Assembly (NCBI GenBank): GCA_033851845.1 | Contig: JAWWOH010000119.1 | Span: 28,384-92,383, forward strand | Reading direction: 5' to 3' | Length of the DNA stretch: 64,000 bases | DNA from: RYN-124 sp033851845 | GTDB lineage: Bacteria > Actinomycetota > Actinomycetes > Mycobacteriales > SCTD01 | Part shown: positions 44,491 to 52,770 of the stretch, piece after piece | Layout: each line of letters opens with the position of its first letter | Position numbering within the stretch: the first letter of the stretch is position 1 | The notes under the pieces: model-generated | What the model saw: the letters and a program-made list of their open reading frames with translations, nothing else | The model's database searches: none | What the model was told of the DNA's origin: nothing | Position numbers and translations under genes: made by a program

Positions 44491-44934
44491 TCACCGCCGT
44501 CGCCGGGAGCCCTTTCCGCGCCGGGCCATAGGTGGCCGGTCGATGTACCCGTCGACGTTGTCCTCGGACGTGTACGGCGGCCACGCCCGGAACGAGTCGA
44601 GGTTGCCGGCGTCGCTTGACCAACGCAGGAACCCCGCCCACGGCTCCGGAACCAGCTTGGCCGACTCGGCGAAGATCTCGCGCAAGCCGCTGTCGAGCAG
44701 CCCCCCGTCCTGAGCCAGCCACACGAGGATGCCCCCGTTGGACAACATCCGCGCGACGAACCACGCGACGTACTCGATCTGCAACGTGCCGTCGTTGTGA
44801 CTGGCCACGAGTCGGCCGAACCACCGGATGACGGCCGAGTCGGTCTCGCTGAGCCGTGGGATCGCTAGGGGAACCCGTGGCCACTCGGGGTTCTGGATGA
44901 AGATGTCGCTGAAGTCGAAGTCAGTGTGCTCCAT
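44491..44934 (-). CDS. Hypothetical protein upstream of the VapBC-like pair
   Basis: 147-aa protein with no recognised family. It has an aromatic-rich middle (EYVAWFVARMLSNGG, ILVWLAQDGG, EPWAGFLRW), an acidic N-terminus (MEHTDFDFSDIF) and a basic C-terminal tail (ARRGKGSRRRR). No signal peptide or membrane segment. It lies on the same strand just upstream of the antitoxin promoter and is divergent from the FAH gene. Codon use is a little less G+C-biased than the housekeeping neighbours, which suits an acquired gene. Confidence 0.6.
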   Translation of the reverse strand: MEHTDFDFSDIFIQNPEWPRVPLAIPRLSETDSAVIRWFGRLVASHNDGTLQIEYVAWFVARMLSNGGILVWLAQDGGLLDSGLREIFAESAKLVPEPWAGFLRWSSDAGNLDSFRAWPPYTSEDNVDGYIDRPPMARRGKGSRRRR

Positions 44935-45017
44935 GCGGTGGAGACTGACGGCCGCGACTGCGTTGGGGGATGCGGCGGAGCGATCTGTGGAAAACGCTCC
45001 CCGGTAGCCTGCCCCGC

Positions 45018-45803
45018 GTGCGCATCGCCCGGTTCTCCCATGCGGGCGATGTCGCTTTCGGCGTCGTCGAGGGCCCGGGCGAGGACCCGGCCGACCTCGT
45101 GGTCGGTGTGGCGTCCGGACACCCCTTCGCGCCGCTGCAGCTGACAGGCGAGTCGCTGCCGCTGACGGCGGTGAAGCTGCTCGCGCCGGTGCTGCCGAGC
45201 AAGGTCGTCTGCATCGGCAAGAACTACGCCGACCACGTCGCCGAGATGGGGGGCGGGGCTGCGCCCGAGAGCCCCGTGGTCTTCCTCAAGCCGTCGACGT
45301 CGGTCATCGGCGCCGGCGATCCGATCGTGCTGCCGCGAAACAGCGAGCGGGTCGACCACGAGGCCGAGCTCGGCATCGTCATCGGCCGGCTGTGCCGCGA
45401 GGTACCGCGGGAGCGGGCGTTCGACGTCGTCCTCGGCTACACGTGCGGCAACGACGTCACCGCGCGCGACCACCAGGCGCAGGACGGCCAGTGGACGCGC
45501 GGCAAGGGGCACGACACGTTCTGCCCGCTCGGGCCGTGGGTCGAGACCGAGCTCCCCGTCGACGACGTCGCCGTCCGGTGCACCGTCGACGGCGAGGTGC
45601 GGCAGGACGGACGCACGTCGCAGCTGATCCACGACGTCCCGGCCATCATCGAGTGGGTGACCGCGTTCATGACGCTGCTCCCCGGTGACGTGATCCTGAC
45701 CGGGACGCCGGCCGGCGTGGGACCGATCACCGCGGGGTCTTCCGTGTCGGTGTTCGTCGAGGGTATCGGCACGCTGACCAACCCCGTGGTGGCCCGCACA
45801 TGA
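45018..45803 (+). CDS. Fumarylacetoacetate hydrolase family protein
   Basis: 261-aa FAH-family protein. SKVVCIGKNYADHVAEM marks the start of the FAH fold; the metal-binding acids are in VDHEAELGIVIG and GNDVTARDHQ, and the HDVPAIIEWVTAFMTLLPGD and TGTPAGVGP segments complete the active site. Activity in the family ranges over hydrolases, decarboxylases and isomerases, so the substrate is open. TAGCCT seven bases before the GTG indicates a leaderless mRNA. The stop overlaps gltX (ATGA), a frequent actinobacterial gene pair. Confidence 0.9.
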   Translation: MRIARFSHAGDVAFGVVEGPGEDPADLVVGVASGHPFAPLQLTGESLPLTAVKLLAPVLPSKVVCIGKNYADHVAEMGGGAAPESPVVFLKPSTSVIGAGDPIVLPRNSERVDHEAELGIVIGRLCREVPRERAFDVVLGYTCGNDVTARDHQAQDGQWTRGKGHDTFCPLGPWVETELPVDDVAVRCTVDGEVRQDGRTSQLIHDVPAIIEWVTAFMTLLPGDVILTGTPAGVGPITAGSSVSVFVEGIGTLTNPVVART

Positions 45804-47263
45804 CGGTGCGGCTGCGCGTGGCACCGTCGCCGACGGGTGACCCGCACGTCGGTACGGCGTACGTCTCGCTGTTCTGCCTTGCCTTCGTCCGGCAGCAGGG
45901 CGGGCAGTTCGTGCTGCGGCTCGAGGACACCGACCGCGCGCGGTTCCGCGACGACAGCGAGGCGCAGATCTACGACATGCTGCACTGGCTCTCACTCGAC
46001 TGGGACGAGGGGCCGGACAAGGGCGGCCCCTATGCGCCGTACCGGCAGAGCGAGCGGCTCGACACCTACCGGCCGCACGTCGACAAGCTGCTCGCCGACG
46101 GGCGCGCTTACTACTGCTGGTGCACGCCGGACCGGCTGCAGGCGATGCGCGAGGAGCAGCAGAAGCGCAAGGTGCCGACCGGCTACGACCGGCTCTGCTA
46201 CGGGAAGACGCGCGAGGAGCGGACCGCGCTGCCGGGCTTCTCGGCCGCCGCCGTCGTACGCATGCTCATCCCCGACGACGCGCCGCTGACGTTCACGGAC
46301 GTGATCCGCGGTGAGGTCAACGCGCCGAGGCCGGACGACCAGGTGATCCTCAAGGCCGACGGCTTTCCGACGTACCACCTCGCCGTCGTGGTCGACGACC
46401 ACCTGATGGGCATCACGCACGTCGTCCGCGGCGAGGAGTGGATCTCCTCGACGCCCAAGCACCTGCTGCTGTTCGACTGGCTCGGGTGGGAGCGGCCGGC
46501 GTTCGCGCACATGCCGCTGCTGCGCAACACCGACAAGTCGAAGATCTCCAAGCGGAAGAACCCGGCGGCGCGGCTCACCTGGTTCCGCGAGGAGGGCTAC
46601 CTGCCCCATGCACTGGTCAACTTCCTCGGGCTGCTCGGCTACTCGCTGCCGTCGGGGGAGGAGATCTTCACCTTCGACGAGATGTCGGCGTCGTTCGACT
46701 GGACGCGCGTCAACACCGTCGGTCCGGTCTTCGACCTCGACAAGCTGGGCTGGCTCAACGGTCACTACGTGCGTGAGCTCGCACCCGACGATCTGGTACG
46801 CCGGCTGCTGCCGTTCCTGCACGACGCGGGCCTCATCGCTGAACCGCCGACGGACCGCCAGCACGCCGACGTGACCGCTGCCGTCCCGCTGATCCAGACC
46901 CGGATGGCGTTGCTCAGCGAGGCGCCGGCGCTGCTGCGGTTCCTCCTCGTCGAGGAGGACTCGTTCGTCGTCGACCCGGCTGCCGTCGAGAAGTCGATCG
47001 TCGGGAACGGCGCCGTGCTGGCCGCGGCGGCCGATGCCCTCGAGCCCCTCGAGGTGTGGGACACCGAGCACGTGCAGGGGGCGCTGGACGGTGCGCTGCT
47101 CGAGGATGGGATGGGTCTGAAGCGGGGGAAGGCGTATGCGCCGATCCGTGCGGCCGTGTGCGGATCGAGCATCTCGCCGCCCCTGCCGGAGTCGCTCGCG
47201 CTTCTCGGCAAGGAGCGGACGCTGCGCCGGCTGCGGGCACTCACCGGCGAGCTCGTCGTTTGA
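45800..47263 (+). CDS. gltX: Glutamyl-tRNA synthetase
   Basis: 487-aa class I synthetase. The HIGH-type signature is SPTGDPHVGTAY (9-20) and the KMSKS-type loop is KISKR (248-252). Cys106, Cys108 and Cys133 (YYCWCTP, RLCYG) are candidate zinc ligands. With gatCAB in the same window and no glutaminyl-tRNA synthetase seen, it is probably non-discriminating, charging both tRNA-Glu and tRNA-Gln. tRNA-Gln and tRNA-Glu genes follow within 45-240 bp, a fitting arrangement. Confidence 0.97.
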   Translation: MTVRLRVAPSPTGDPHVGTAYVSLFCLAFVRQQGGQFVLRLEDTDRARFRDDSEAQIYDMLHWLSLDWDEGPDKGGPYAPYRQSERLDTYRPHVDKLLADGRAYYCWCTPDRLQAMREEQQKRKVPTGYDRLCYGKTREERTALPGFSAAAVVRMLIPDDAPLTFTDVIRGEVNAPRPDDQVILKADGFPTYHLAVVVDDHLMGITHVVRGEEWISSTPKHLLLFDWLGWERPAFAHMPLLRNTDKSKISKRKNPAARLTWFREEGYLPHALVNFLGLLGYSLPSGEEIFTFDEMSASFDWTRVNTVGPVFDLDKLGWLNGHYVRELAPDDLVRRLLPFLHDAGLIAEPPTDRQHADVTAAVPLIQTRMALLSEAPALLRFLLVEEDSFVVDPAAVEKSIVGNGAVLAAAADALEPLEVWDTEHVQGALDGALLEDGMGLKRGKAYAPIRAAVCGSSISPPLPESLALLGKERTLRRLRALTGELVV

Positions 47264-47306
47264 GCGCCCTCGTCGCGCTCCGGTAGGCTTCGCGACCGCA
47301 ACACCA

Positions 47307-47378
47307 TGGGGTATGGGGTAATTGGCAGCCCGACGGTTTCTGGTTCCGTTAGTCTTGGTTCGAGTCCAGGTACCCCAG
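47307..47378 (+). tRNA. tRNA-Gln (CUG)
   Basis: 72-nt cloverleaf. The acceptor TGGGGTA pairs with TACCCCA, discriminator G, and the T-arm contains GGTTCGAGTCC. The anticodon loop TTCTGGT gives CUG (Gln). CCA is not encoded. The loop-closing 31-39 pair is U-U, with the other four stem pairs intact. The acceptor pair U1-A72 is typical of bacterial tRNA-Gln. Confidence 0.93.
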
Positions 47379-47428
47379 CGGTCGTCCCCGATCAGCCAGC
47401 TCGGTAGGACAACCACATATCAGTCCGG

Positions 47429-47500
47429 CCCCCGTCGTCTAGCGGCCTAGGACGCTGCCCTCTCACGGCAGTAGCGGCGGTTCGAATCCGCTCGGGGGTA
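47429..47500 (+). tRNA. tRNA-Glu (CUC)
   Basis: 72-nt cloverleaf. The acceptor GCCCCCG pairs with CGGGGGT (a G-U pair at 1-72), discriminator A. The anticodon stem CTGCC/GGCAG closes loop CTCTCAC, anticodon CUC (Glu). The T-arm is GGCGG-TTCGAAT-CCGCT. CCA is not encoded. It is co-directional with tRNA-Gln, 50 bp apart. Confidence 0.95.
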
Positions 47501-47511
47501 CGCAGAGTAAT

Positions 47512-47538
47512 GGCCCGGCTACGACGCGTAGCCGGGCC
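47512..47538. terminator. Bidirectional hairpin after tRNA-Glu
   Basis: GGCCCGGCTACG, loop ACG, CGTAGCCGGGCC: a perfect 12-bp stem that starts 12 bp after tRNA-Glu. The stop codon of the opposite-strand HNH gene (47519-47521) lies inside the stem, so one element can end both transcripts. T-tract weak. Confidence 0.8.
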
Positions 47539-48223
47539 GATCTGTGTCCCCAAAGGCCTCCCAGCCGAGGATCTCCTCCGCTTGAGGATGGTGTCGCCGG
47601 ATGACCTCCCATGCCCAGGCGAGCAGGTCCTCTACGCGTGCGCCGTTCGGTTGGTACCTCGACCACAGCTCTAGGTTCTCGATGCGGTTGTCGGTTTTCC
47701 GGCCATTGCGATGGTGGACGCTCTCATCGGTGCGCAACGGCCGACCGAGGTGCTGCGCCATGACGAGACGGTGCTCGAGCGCACTGGTGTCGCCGTTCAC
47801 CAGATGTCGGAGCTCCGGGGGAACCGGGACTTTCCAATAGCCGTGCGACAGCGTGCCCTTCCCCGTGATGACTTTGACTGGGACATCGGCCTGGGGCGTG
47901 CCGTGCTGCCTGACGCGAGTCAGATGCGTCCCGCACAGTCCTTGTGCTTGGGACCTGCGGCCGCAAGCTTCAATGGCGCAGACTTTCGGCGGTCGGCGTA
48001 CCAACGGGACGTCTTCCTTGATGTCGCCGGTACGGACGACGCGCAGGTAGTGGCCGTGGCACCAGCCGCGCGTGACCGCGCGGCGCTCGCAGCCGTCGGC
48101 AGCGCACTCCTTCGGCGCGCGGTCGGGCCGCACTGACCCGTGCCGAAGCAGCTGCTTGTAGTGGCGGCTGCAGTGGCCTCGGGCGTAGACGGGGCGGTCG
48201 CACTCGGCGGCCTCGCAGGACAT
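47519..48223 (-). CDS. HNH endonuclease-like protein with three zinc-knuckle repeats
   Basis: 234-aa protein. Three CxxxxC-x9-C-x2-H units lie at Cys3/8/18-His21, Cys40/45/55-His58 and Cys82/87/97-His100, likely small zinc-binding modules. The C-terminal half has an HNH-type signature: EHRLVMAQHLGRPL (His151) and VHHRNGRKTDNRIENLEL (His170, His171, Asn173). Similar proteins occur in phages and prophages. It ends 18 bp from tRNA-Glu in the convergent direction, a common place for acquired DNA, but no integrase or att repeat was found. A nuclease role is inferred. Confidence 0.82.
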   Translation of the reverse strand: MSCEAAECDRPVYARGHCSRHYKQLLRHGSVRPDRAPKECAADGCERRAVTRGWCHGHYLRVVRTGDIKEDVPLVRRPPKVCAIEACGRRSQAQGLCGTHLTRVRQHGTPQADVPVKVITGKGTLSHGYWKVPVPPELRHLVNGDTSALEHRLVMAQHLGRPLRTDESVHHRNGRKTDNRIENLELWSRYQPNGARVEDLLAWAWEVIRRHHPQAEEILGWEAFGDTDRPGYAS

Positions 48224-48385
48224 GTCGTGCCTCCTCGACGGGTGGGATTGTCGCGATCCTCCCGTCGAGGTCCGACAGAATTGGGCTTGTCGGCAACCGC
48301 GAAACCTCCCGACGCGTCGTACGTCTGCGGGCTAGGGTGCGCCCGTTCGCCCATGCGGGCGGATTGCTGACGGAAGGTGCGACCC

Positions 48386-50338
48386 GTGCGCGTCCACAAC
48401 ATCTCCGCTCGCCGGCTGTCGGTCGCTGCGACCGCGCTTGTCACCGTTGTCGCGGGTCTCCCCGCTCTGATGGGCACCGCGGCCTCGGCCGCCGCCACCG
48501 GCGACATCCAGCTCGCCGGGCCGACGCACGGCGCCGCCGGCGCGTGCCTGACCTACACGGTCATGCCGACCGATTCGTTCGGCCGGCCCGCAACGGACAC
48601 GGGCACCGTCGTCGTACGACTCACGGAGAACCCCAACAACACGACCCAGGACGTCGACTTCTGCACCGTGAGCGGGGCGACCACGCCCACCGTCGCGCCG
48701 CACTACGTCAACGCCAGCAGCACGACGCGCACCTACACGGCTGGTCCGACGATCACGTCGTCGGCCAGCAGCAACAGCACGCCTGATGTCGCCTCGACGA
48801 CGACGCCGGCGCTGCAGGCCAACCCGACCGGCCGCGACACGGCCGTGTTCACCTACACGAGCGGCGCGACGATCACCTTCGGGGTGGCGGGACTGGTCCC
48901 CGGCGGGGCGACGATCGACGTCTTCCGCAGCGCGGACGGTGACGAGGTGCAGAACGCGAGCGACTTCAGCCGGACGCTCAACGTGACCTTCACGGCGGGC
49001 GGTCTGCCGGACAGCCCGGAGGCCGCGAACGCCGTGCGGACCGTCGCCGTGACGCCCAAGACGTCGTTCCAGGCCCTCGGCGGCGCGGCCCACACCTTCA
49101 CGGTGGTGCTCACCAACAACAACGGCGACGGGGTCGCCGGTGTCACGCCGTCCATCGCGGCTACCGCCGGCCCCAACGCCGCCACCTCGACGACCGCGGC
49201 GTCGTACACCGGCTCATGCACGACGAGCAGCAACAGCGGGACGTCGACGTGCACCTATCGCGGCACCAAGACCGGCACGGACACGGTGACGGTGTGGGTC
49301 GACCAGACCTTCGCCCGGACCTCGCCGGCCAACCCGACAGCCGGCATAGACAACAACGAGCCGCGCGACACCGCCTCGGCGACGACCACGCCGGCGCCCG
49401 CGCAGGCCAAGTCCATCGCCCTTGCGCCGGCCACGTCGACTGTTGTCGCGGGCAACAACAAGACACTCACCGCGACGGTGACCGACGCCGCCGGCACGCC
49501 GGTTGCCGGGGTGGGGATCACCTTCACGGAGAACGGTCCCGGCTCGATCCAGGGTGGTACGGCGGGTGCCGGAGCGACGTCGACGCTGGACGCCACCACG
49601 GACGCCAACGGGACGGCCAGCGTCACCCTCGTCACGACGACGGGCACGGCGGCTGGTAGCAACACGGTGACGGCCGAGATCCGCAACCCGTCAGGCACGG
49701 CATGCGGCACGAGCGGCGGCCGCTGCACGGACACCGCGACGGTGAACGTGACGTCGAACTCGCCCAGCCCGTCGCCGACCGGCAGCCCCGGCTGCACGAC
49801 GGCCTCGACGCTGCTGGGCACGGGCATCATCAGTGCGATGGAGACCGCCAGCGTGACGGTGACGGCGGCGCGTGGCAGCACCGTCGACCTGTTCGCTTAC
49901 ACGCGCCCGTCGACGACGTACGCGATCGTTCGGACCGGTGTCGTGACGAACAACGGCACGATCAGCTGGGACATCCAGCCGCCACGCAACACGCGGCTGT
50001 TCGCGCAGCAGCGTGGTTGCGCGCCCGGCAACCAGGTCGTCCTCGGCGTCCGGACGACCCTCAGTCTGGCGGCGGTTCGCAACGGCACCCGGAGCTACAC
50101 GTTCTCCGGTGACAGCCTGCCGGCCCGACCGGGTGGGCTCATCGTCTCGCTCTATCGCGTCACGGCCGACGGCTCGCAGGTGCTCACGGCGCAGGCGCGG
50201 GCCAGTGCGACGACCGGCGAGTGGAGCCTCACTCGGCAGTTCACCGGCACGGGAACGTTCGGCTTCGTCGTACGCACCGGGCAGGACTTGCAGAACGCGC
50301 CGGGATCGAGTCGGGTGCGCCCGACGATGATCTACTAG
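48386..50338 (+). CDS. Secreted Ig-like (Big_1-type) repeat protein
   Basis: 650-aa exported protein. The signal peptide (about 1-36, MRVHNISARRLSVAATALVT ... TAASAAA) is followed by Thr/Ser/Asn-rich beta-domains. The clearest is a bacterial Ig-like Big_1 domain, ALAPATSTVVAGNNKTLTAT ... DANGTASVTLVTT (about 340-430); a less clear related unit precedes it (about 210-320). A PSPSPTGSP linker then leads to a final beta-rich domain with two cysteines. No sortase motif or membrane anchor. GGAAGG lies eight bases before the GTG at 48386, preferred to the GTG at 48377. Adhesion or surface role inferred. Confidence 0.78.
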   Translation: MRVHNISARRLSVAATALVTVVAGLPALMGTAASAAATGDIQLAGPTHGAAGACLTYTVMPTDSFGRPATDTGTVVVRLTENPNNTTQDVDFCTVSGATTPTVAPHYVNASSTTRTYTAGPTITSSASSNSTPDVASTTTPALQANPTGRDTAVFTYTSGATITFGVAGLVPGGATIDVFRSADGDEVQNASDFSRTLNVTFTAGGLPDSPEAANAVRTVAVTPKTSFQALGGAAHTFTVVLTNNNGDGVAGVTPSIAATAGPNAATSTTAASYTGSCTTSSNSGTSTCTYRGTKTGTDTVTVWVDQTFARTSPANPTAGIDNNEPRDTASATTTPAPAQAKSIALAPATSTVVAGNNKTLTATVTDAAGTPVAGVGITFTENGPGSIQGGTAGAGATSTLDATTDANGTASVTLVTTTGTAAGSNTVTAEIRNPSGTACGTSGGRCTDTATVNVTSNSPSPSPTGSPGCTTASTLLGTGIISAMETASVTVTAARGSTVDLFAYTRPSTTYAIVRTGVVTNNGTISWDIQPPRNTRLFAQQRGCAPGNQVVLGVRTTLSLAAVRNGTRSYTFSGDSLPARPGGLIVSLYRVTADGSQVLTAQARASATTGEWSLTRQFTGTGTFGFVVRTGQDLQNAPGSSRVRPTMIY

Positions 50339-50568
50339 AGAGCGGCCAGCCCGCGCTTCTCGCTCGGCTCCTCGAGCAGCTCGGGGAACAGGCCGGCGAC
50401 TGCTGCCAGGAAGGCCGGCGGGATGTGCCGGACCGGGGCGGCCGCGATGTCGGCGACCGTGAGCGCCTGGGAGGCGAACCGCGCCTCGACGTCCGTGGCG
50501 GTCTCGTCGTCGCGAACCAGCATCAGCATGTCCTCACTGTCGACCTGCGGCGACGTGCGGACCATCAC
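50335..50568 (-). CDS. Small hypothetical protein
   Basis: 77-aa open frame, unrecognised: acidic N-terminal half (VDSEDMLMLVRDDETATDVE) and helical C-terminal half (IPPAFLAAVAGLFPELLEE). Two consecutive ATG codons at the start; no strong ribosome-binding site. Its stop overlaps the stop of the secreted Ig-like gene by 3-4 bp on the other strand. It fills an otherwise gene-free 280-bp stretch, so it may be real but rests mainly on coding-like composition. Confidence 0.45.
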   Translation of the reverse strand: MMVRTSPQVDSEDMLMLVRDDETATDVEARFASQALTVADIAAAPVRHIPPAFLAAVAGLFPELLEEPSEKRGLAAL

Positions 50569-50620
50569 CCGATGTGACCGTTTTGCGTCAATGGTCCGGG
50601 TAGTCCGACCGGGCCATGGC

Positions 50621-51319
50621 TCAGGGCACGGTCGGGCGGCTGAGCTCAGCGGCCGCTCCCACGACCGCGGCCGCGTGCAGCCGTCCGGGGGAGCGGGTCA
50701 GCCGCTCCAGCGGTCCGCTCACGCTCACCGCCGCGACCACCGTGCCGCCGGCTCCCCGCACCGGTGCTGACACGGACGCCACTCCCTGCTCGCGCTCGGC
50801 CACCGAGTGCGCCCAGCCCCGCCGTCGCACCTCCGCGAGCGTGCGCGCCGTGAACGCCGCCCTGGCCACCAGCGGGTCGTCCGGCGTCCACGCAAGGAGC
50901 ACCTGTGCGGCGGAGCCGGCGGTCAGCGGAAGAGCCGAGCCGACCGGCACCGTGTCCCGCAGCCCGCTCCCGCGCTCGGCCACGGCGACGCACATCCGCC
51001 GATCGCCGTGCCGCTGGTAGAGCTGCGCGCTCTCGCCGGTCACGTCCCGCAGCCGCGCCAGCACCGACGACGCCCGCTCGAGCAGTCGGTCGCCGCCGCC
51101 GCTGGCGAGCTCCGCGGCGCGGGCGCCGATCCGCCAGCGTCCGTCGCCGTCGCGGTCCAGCAACCGGTGCACCTCGAGGGCCACCGCCAGCCGGTGCGTC
51201 GTCGCTCGGGACAGGCCGGTCCGCTCGGTGAGCTGGGCCAGCGACGTTGCCCCGCCGTGGACGGCCTCGAGGACGAGAAGGGCCTTGTCCAGGACACCGA
51301 CTCCGCTAGTGTGTTCCAC
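50621..51319 (-). CDS. ndgR: IclR-family regulator divergent from leuCD (NdgR/LtbR type)
   Basis: 232-aa IclR regulator. The N-terminal winged helix (VGVLDKALLVLEAVHGGATS ... LTERTGLSRATTHRLAVALE) covers about residues 5-60 and the IclR effector domain follows (ESAQLYQRHGDRRMCVAVAE ... SLPLTAGSAAQVLLAW-like). The GTG at 51319 is used; the frame runs further upstream into leuC DNA without homology. Divergent placement from leuCD is the hallmark of NdgR/AreB (Streptomyces) and LtbR (Corynebacterium), which control leucine and related amino acid genes. An inverted repeat lies in the 52-bp gap. Confidence 0.88.
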   Translation of the reverse strand: MEHTSGVGVLDKALLVLEAVHGGATSLAQLTERTGLSRATTHRLAVALEVHRLLDRDGDGRWRIGARAAELASGGGDRLLERASSVLARLRDVTGESAQLYQRHGDRRMCVAVAERGSGLRDTVPVGSALPLTAGSAAQVLLAWTPDDPLVARAAFTARTLAEVRRRGWAHSVAEREQGVASVSAPVRGAGGTVVAAVSVSGPLERLTRSPGRLHAAAVVGAAAELSRPTVP

Positions 51320-51329
51320 GTAGTGATAC

Positions 51330-51347
51330 TTGCATCTCAACATGCGA
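51330..51347. promoter_or_regulatory. Candidate IclR operator between ndgR and leuC
   Basis: TTGCAT-CTCAAC-ATGCGA, an inverted repeat (5 of 6 positions symmetric) in the divergent intergenic region. It is placed to repress or co-regulate both genes. No comparison with known NdgR sites could be made here. Confidence 0.45.
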
Positions 51348-51371
51348 GATTCCAGAGAACGGGGCAACGGA

Positions 51372-52769
51372 ATGGCGCGCACGCTCGCGGAGAAGGTCTG
51401 GGAGGCGCACGTCGTACGCCGTGCCGACGGTGAGCCCGATCTGGTCTTCATCGACCTGCACCTCGTGCACGAGGTGACCAGCCCGCAGGCGTTCGACGGG
51501 CTTCGGCTGGCCGGCCGCACCGTCCGCCGGCCCGACCTCACGCTGGCCACCGAGGACCACAACGTCCCGACGGACGCGCTCACGATCAGCGACCCCATCA
51601 GCCTCACCCAGGTCGAGGCGCTGCGCAGCAACTGCGCCGAGTTCGGCATCCGGCTGCACCGGATGGGGGCCGCGGGTCAGGGCATCGTCCACGTCATCGG
51701 GCCGCAGCTCGGCGTCACGCAGCCGGGCATGACGATCGTCTGCGGGGACAGCCACACCAGCACGCACGGGGCCTTCGGCGCGCTCGCCTTCGGCATCGGC
51801 ACCAGCGAGGTCGAGCACGTCCTCGCGACGCAGACGCTGCCGCTGGTCCGTCCGAAGACGATGGCGGTCAACGTCGAAGGCGCACTGCCTGTCGGTACGA
51901 CGGCAAAGGACCTCGTCCTCGCGTTGATCGCCCAGGTCGGCACCGGTGGCGGACAGGGGCACGTCGTCGAGTACCGCGGCGACGCCATCCGCGCGCTGTC
52001 GATGGAAGGCCGCATGACGGTCTGCAACATGTCCATCGAGTGGGGTGCGCGGGCCGGCCTGATCGCACCCGACGAGGTCACCTACGCCTATCTGAGCGGC
52101 CGCCCGCACGCGCCGTCGGGGCCGGCCTGGGATGCCGCTGTCGCGGCCTGGGACCAGCTGAGGACCGACGACGACGCGGTGTTCGACACCGAGGTCACCA
52201 TGGATGCGAGCAGCGTCTCCCCGTTCGTCACGTGGGGCACCAACCCCGGGCAGGGTGTCGCCCTGACCGATCGGGTGCCCGACCCGCAGTCCATGCCGGC
52301 CGGCGGCCAGCGGGAGGCGGCGGAACGCGCGCTCGCCTACATGGGGCTGACAGCTGGCACGCCGATGCGCGACATCCGTGTCGACACCGTCTTCCTCGGC
52401 TCCTGCACGAACGGCCGCATGGAGGACCTGCGCGCAGCGGCCGACGTGCTGCGCGGCCGTCGGGTCGCACCGGGCGTACGCGCCCTCGTCGTTCCCGGGT
52501 CCATGCTGGTGAAGCAGCAGGCGGAGCAGGAGGGCCTGGACCGCGTGTTCACCGATGCCGGTGCGGAGTGGCGCAACGCCGGCTGCTCGATGTGCCTCGG
52601 GATGAATCCCGACACGCTGTCCCCGGGGGAGCGCAGCGCGTCGACGTCCAACCGCAACTTCGAGGGCCGGCAGGGCCGGGGCGGGCGCACGCACCTGGTC
52701 TCGCCCGCCGTCGCCGCCGCAACGGCCATCGCCGGTCATCTGGCCGCACCCACCGACCTGGAGGCCTGA
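51372..52769 (+). CDS. leuC: 3-isopropylmalate dehydratase large subunit
   Basis: 465-aa aconitase-family [4Fe-4S] subunit that, with LeuD, isomerises 2- to 3-isopropylmalate. Cluster cysteines are in VFLGSCTNGRMEDL and NAGCSMCLGMN; GDSHTSTHGAFGALAFGIGTS and ATQTLPLVRPKTM are family segments. The ATG at 51372 gives MARTLAEKVWEAHVV, the normal N-terminus. leuD follows after one base. Control probably through the divergent IclR regulator. Confidence 0.97.
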   Translation: MARTLAEKVWEAHVVRRADGEPDLVFIDLHLVHEVTSPQAFDGLRLAGRTVRRPDLTLATEDHNVPTDALTISDPISLTQVEALRSNCAEFGIRLHRMGAAGQGIVHVIGPQLGVTQPGMTIVCGDSHTSTHGAFGALAFGIGTSEVEHVLATQTLPLVRPKTMAVNVEGALPVGTTAKDLVLALIAQVGTGGGQGHVVEYRGDAIRALSMEGRMTVCNMSIEWGARAGLIAPDEVTYAYLSGRPHAPSGPAWDAAVAAWDQLRTDDDAVFDTEVTMDASSVSPFVTWGTNPGQGVALTDRVPDPQSMPAGGQREAAERALAYMGLTAGTPMRDIRVDTVFLGSCTNGRMEDLRAAADVLRGRRVAPGVRALVVPGSMLVKQQAEQEGLDRVFTDAGAEWRNAGCSMCLGMNPDTLSPGERSASTSNRNFEGRQGRGGRTHLVSPAVAAATAIAGHLAAPTDLEA

Positions 52770-52770
52770 C

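Noticed and set aside
47500..50620. Integrated element with att sites at tRNA-Glu
   Set aside because: I looked for a second copy of the tRNA-Glu 3' end up to 50.6 kb and for an integrase and found neither, so only a possible remnant is claimed in the findings.
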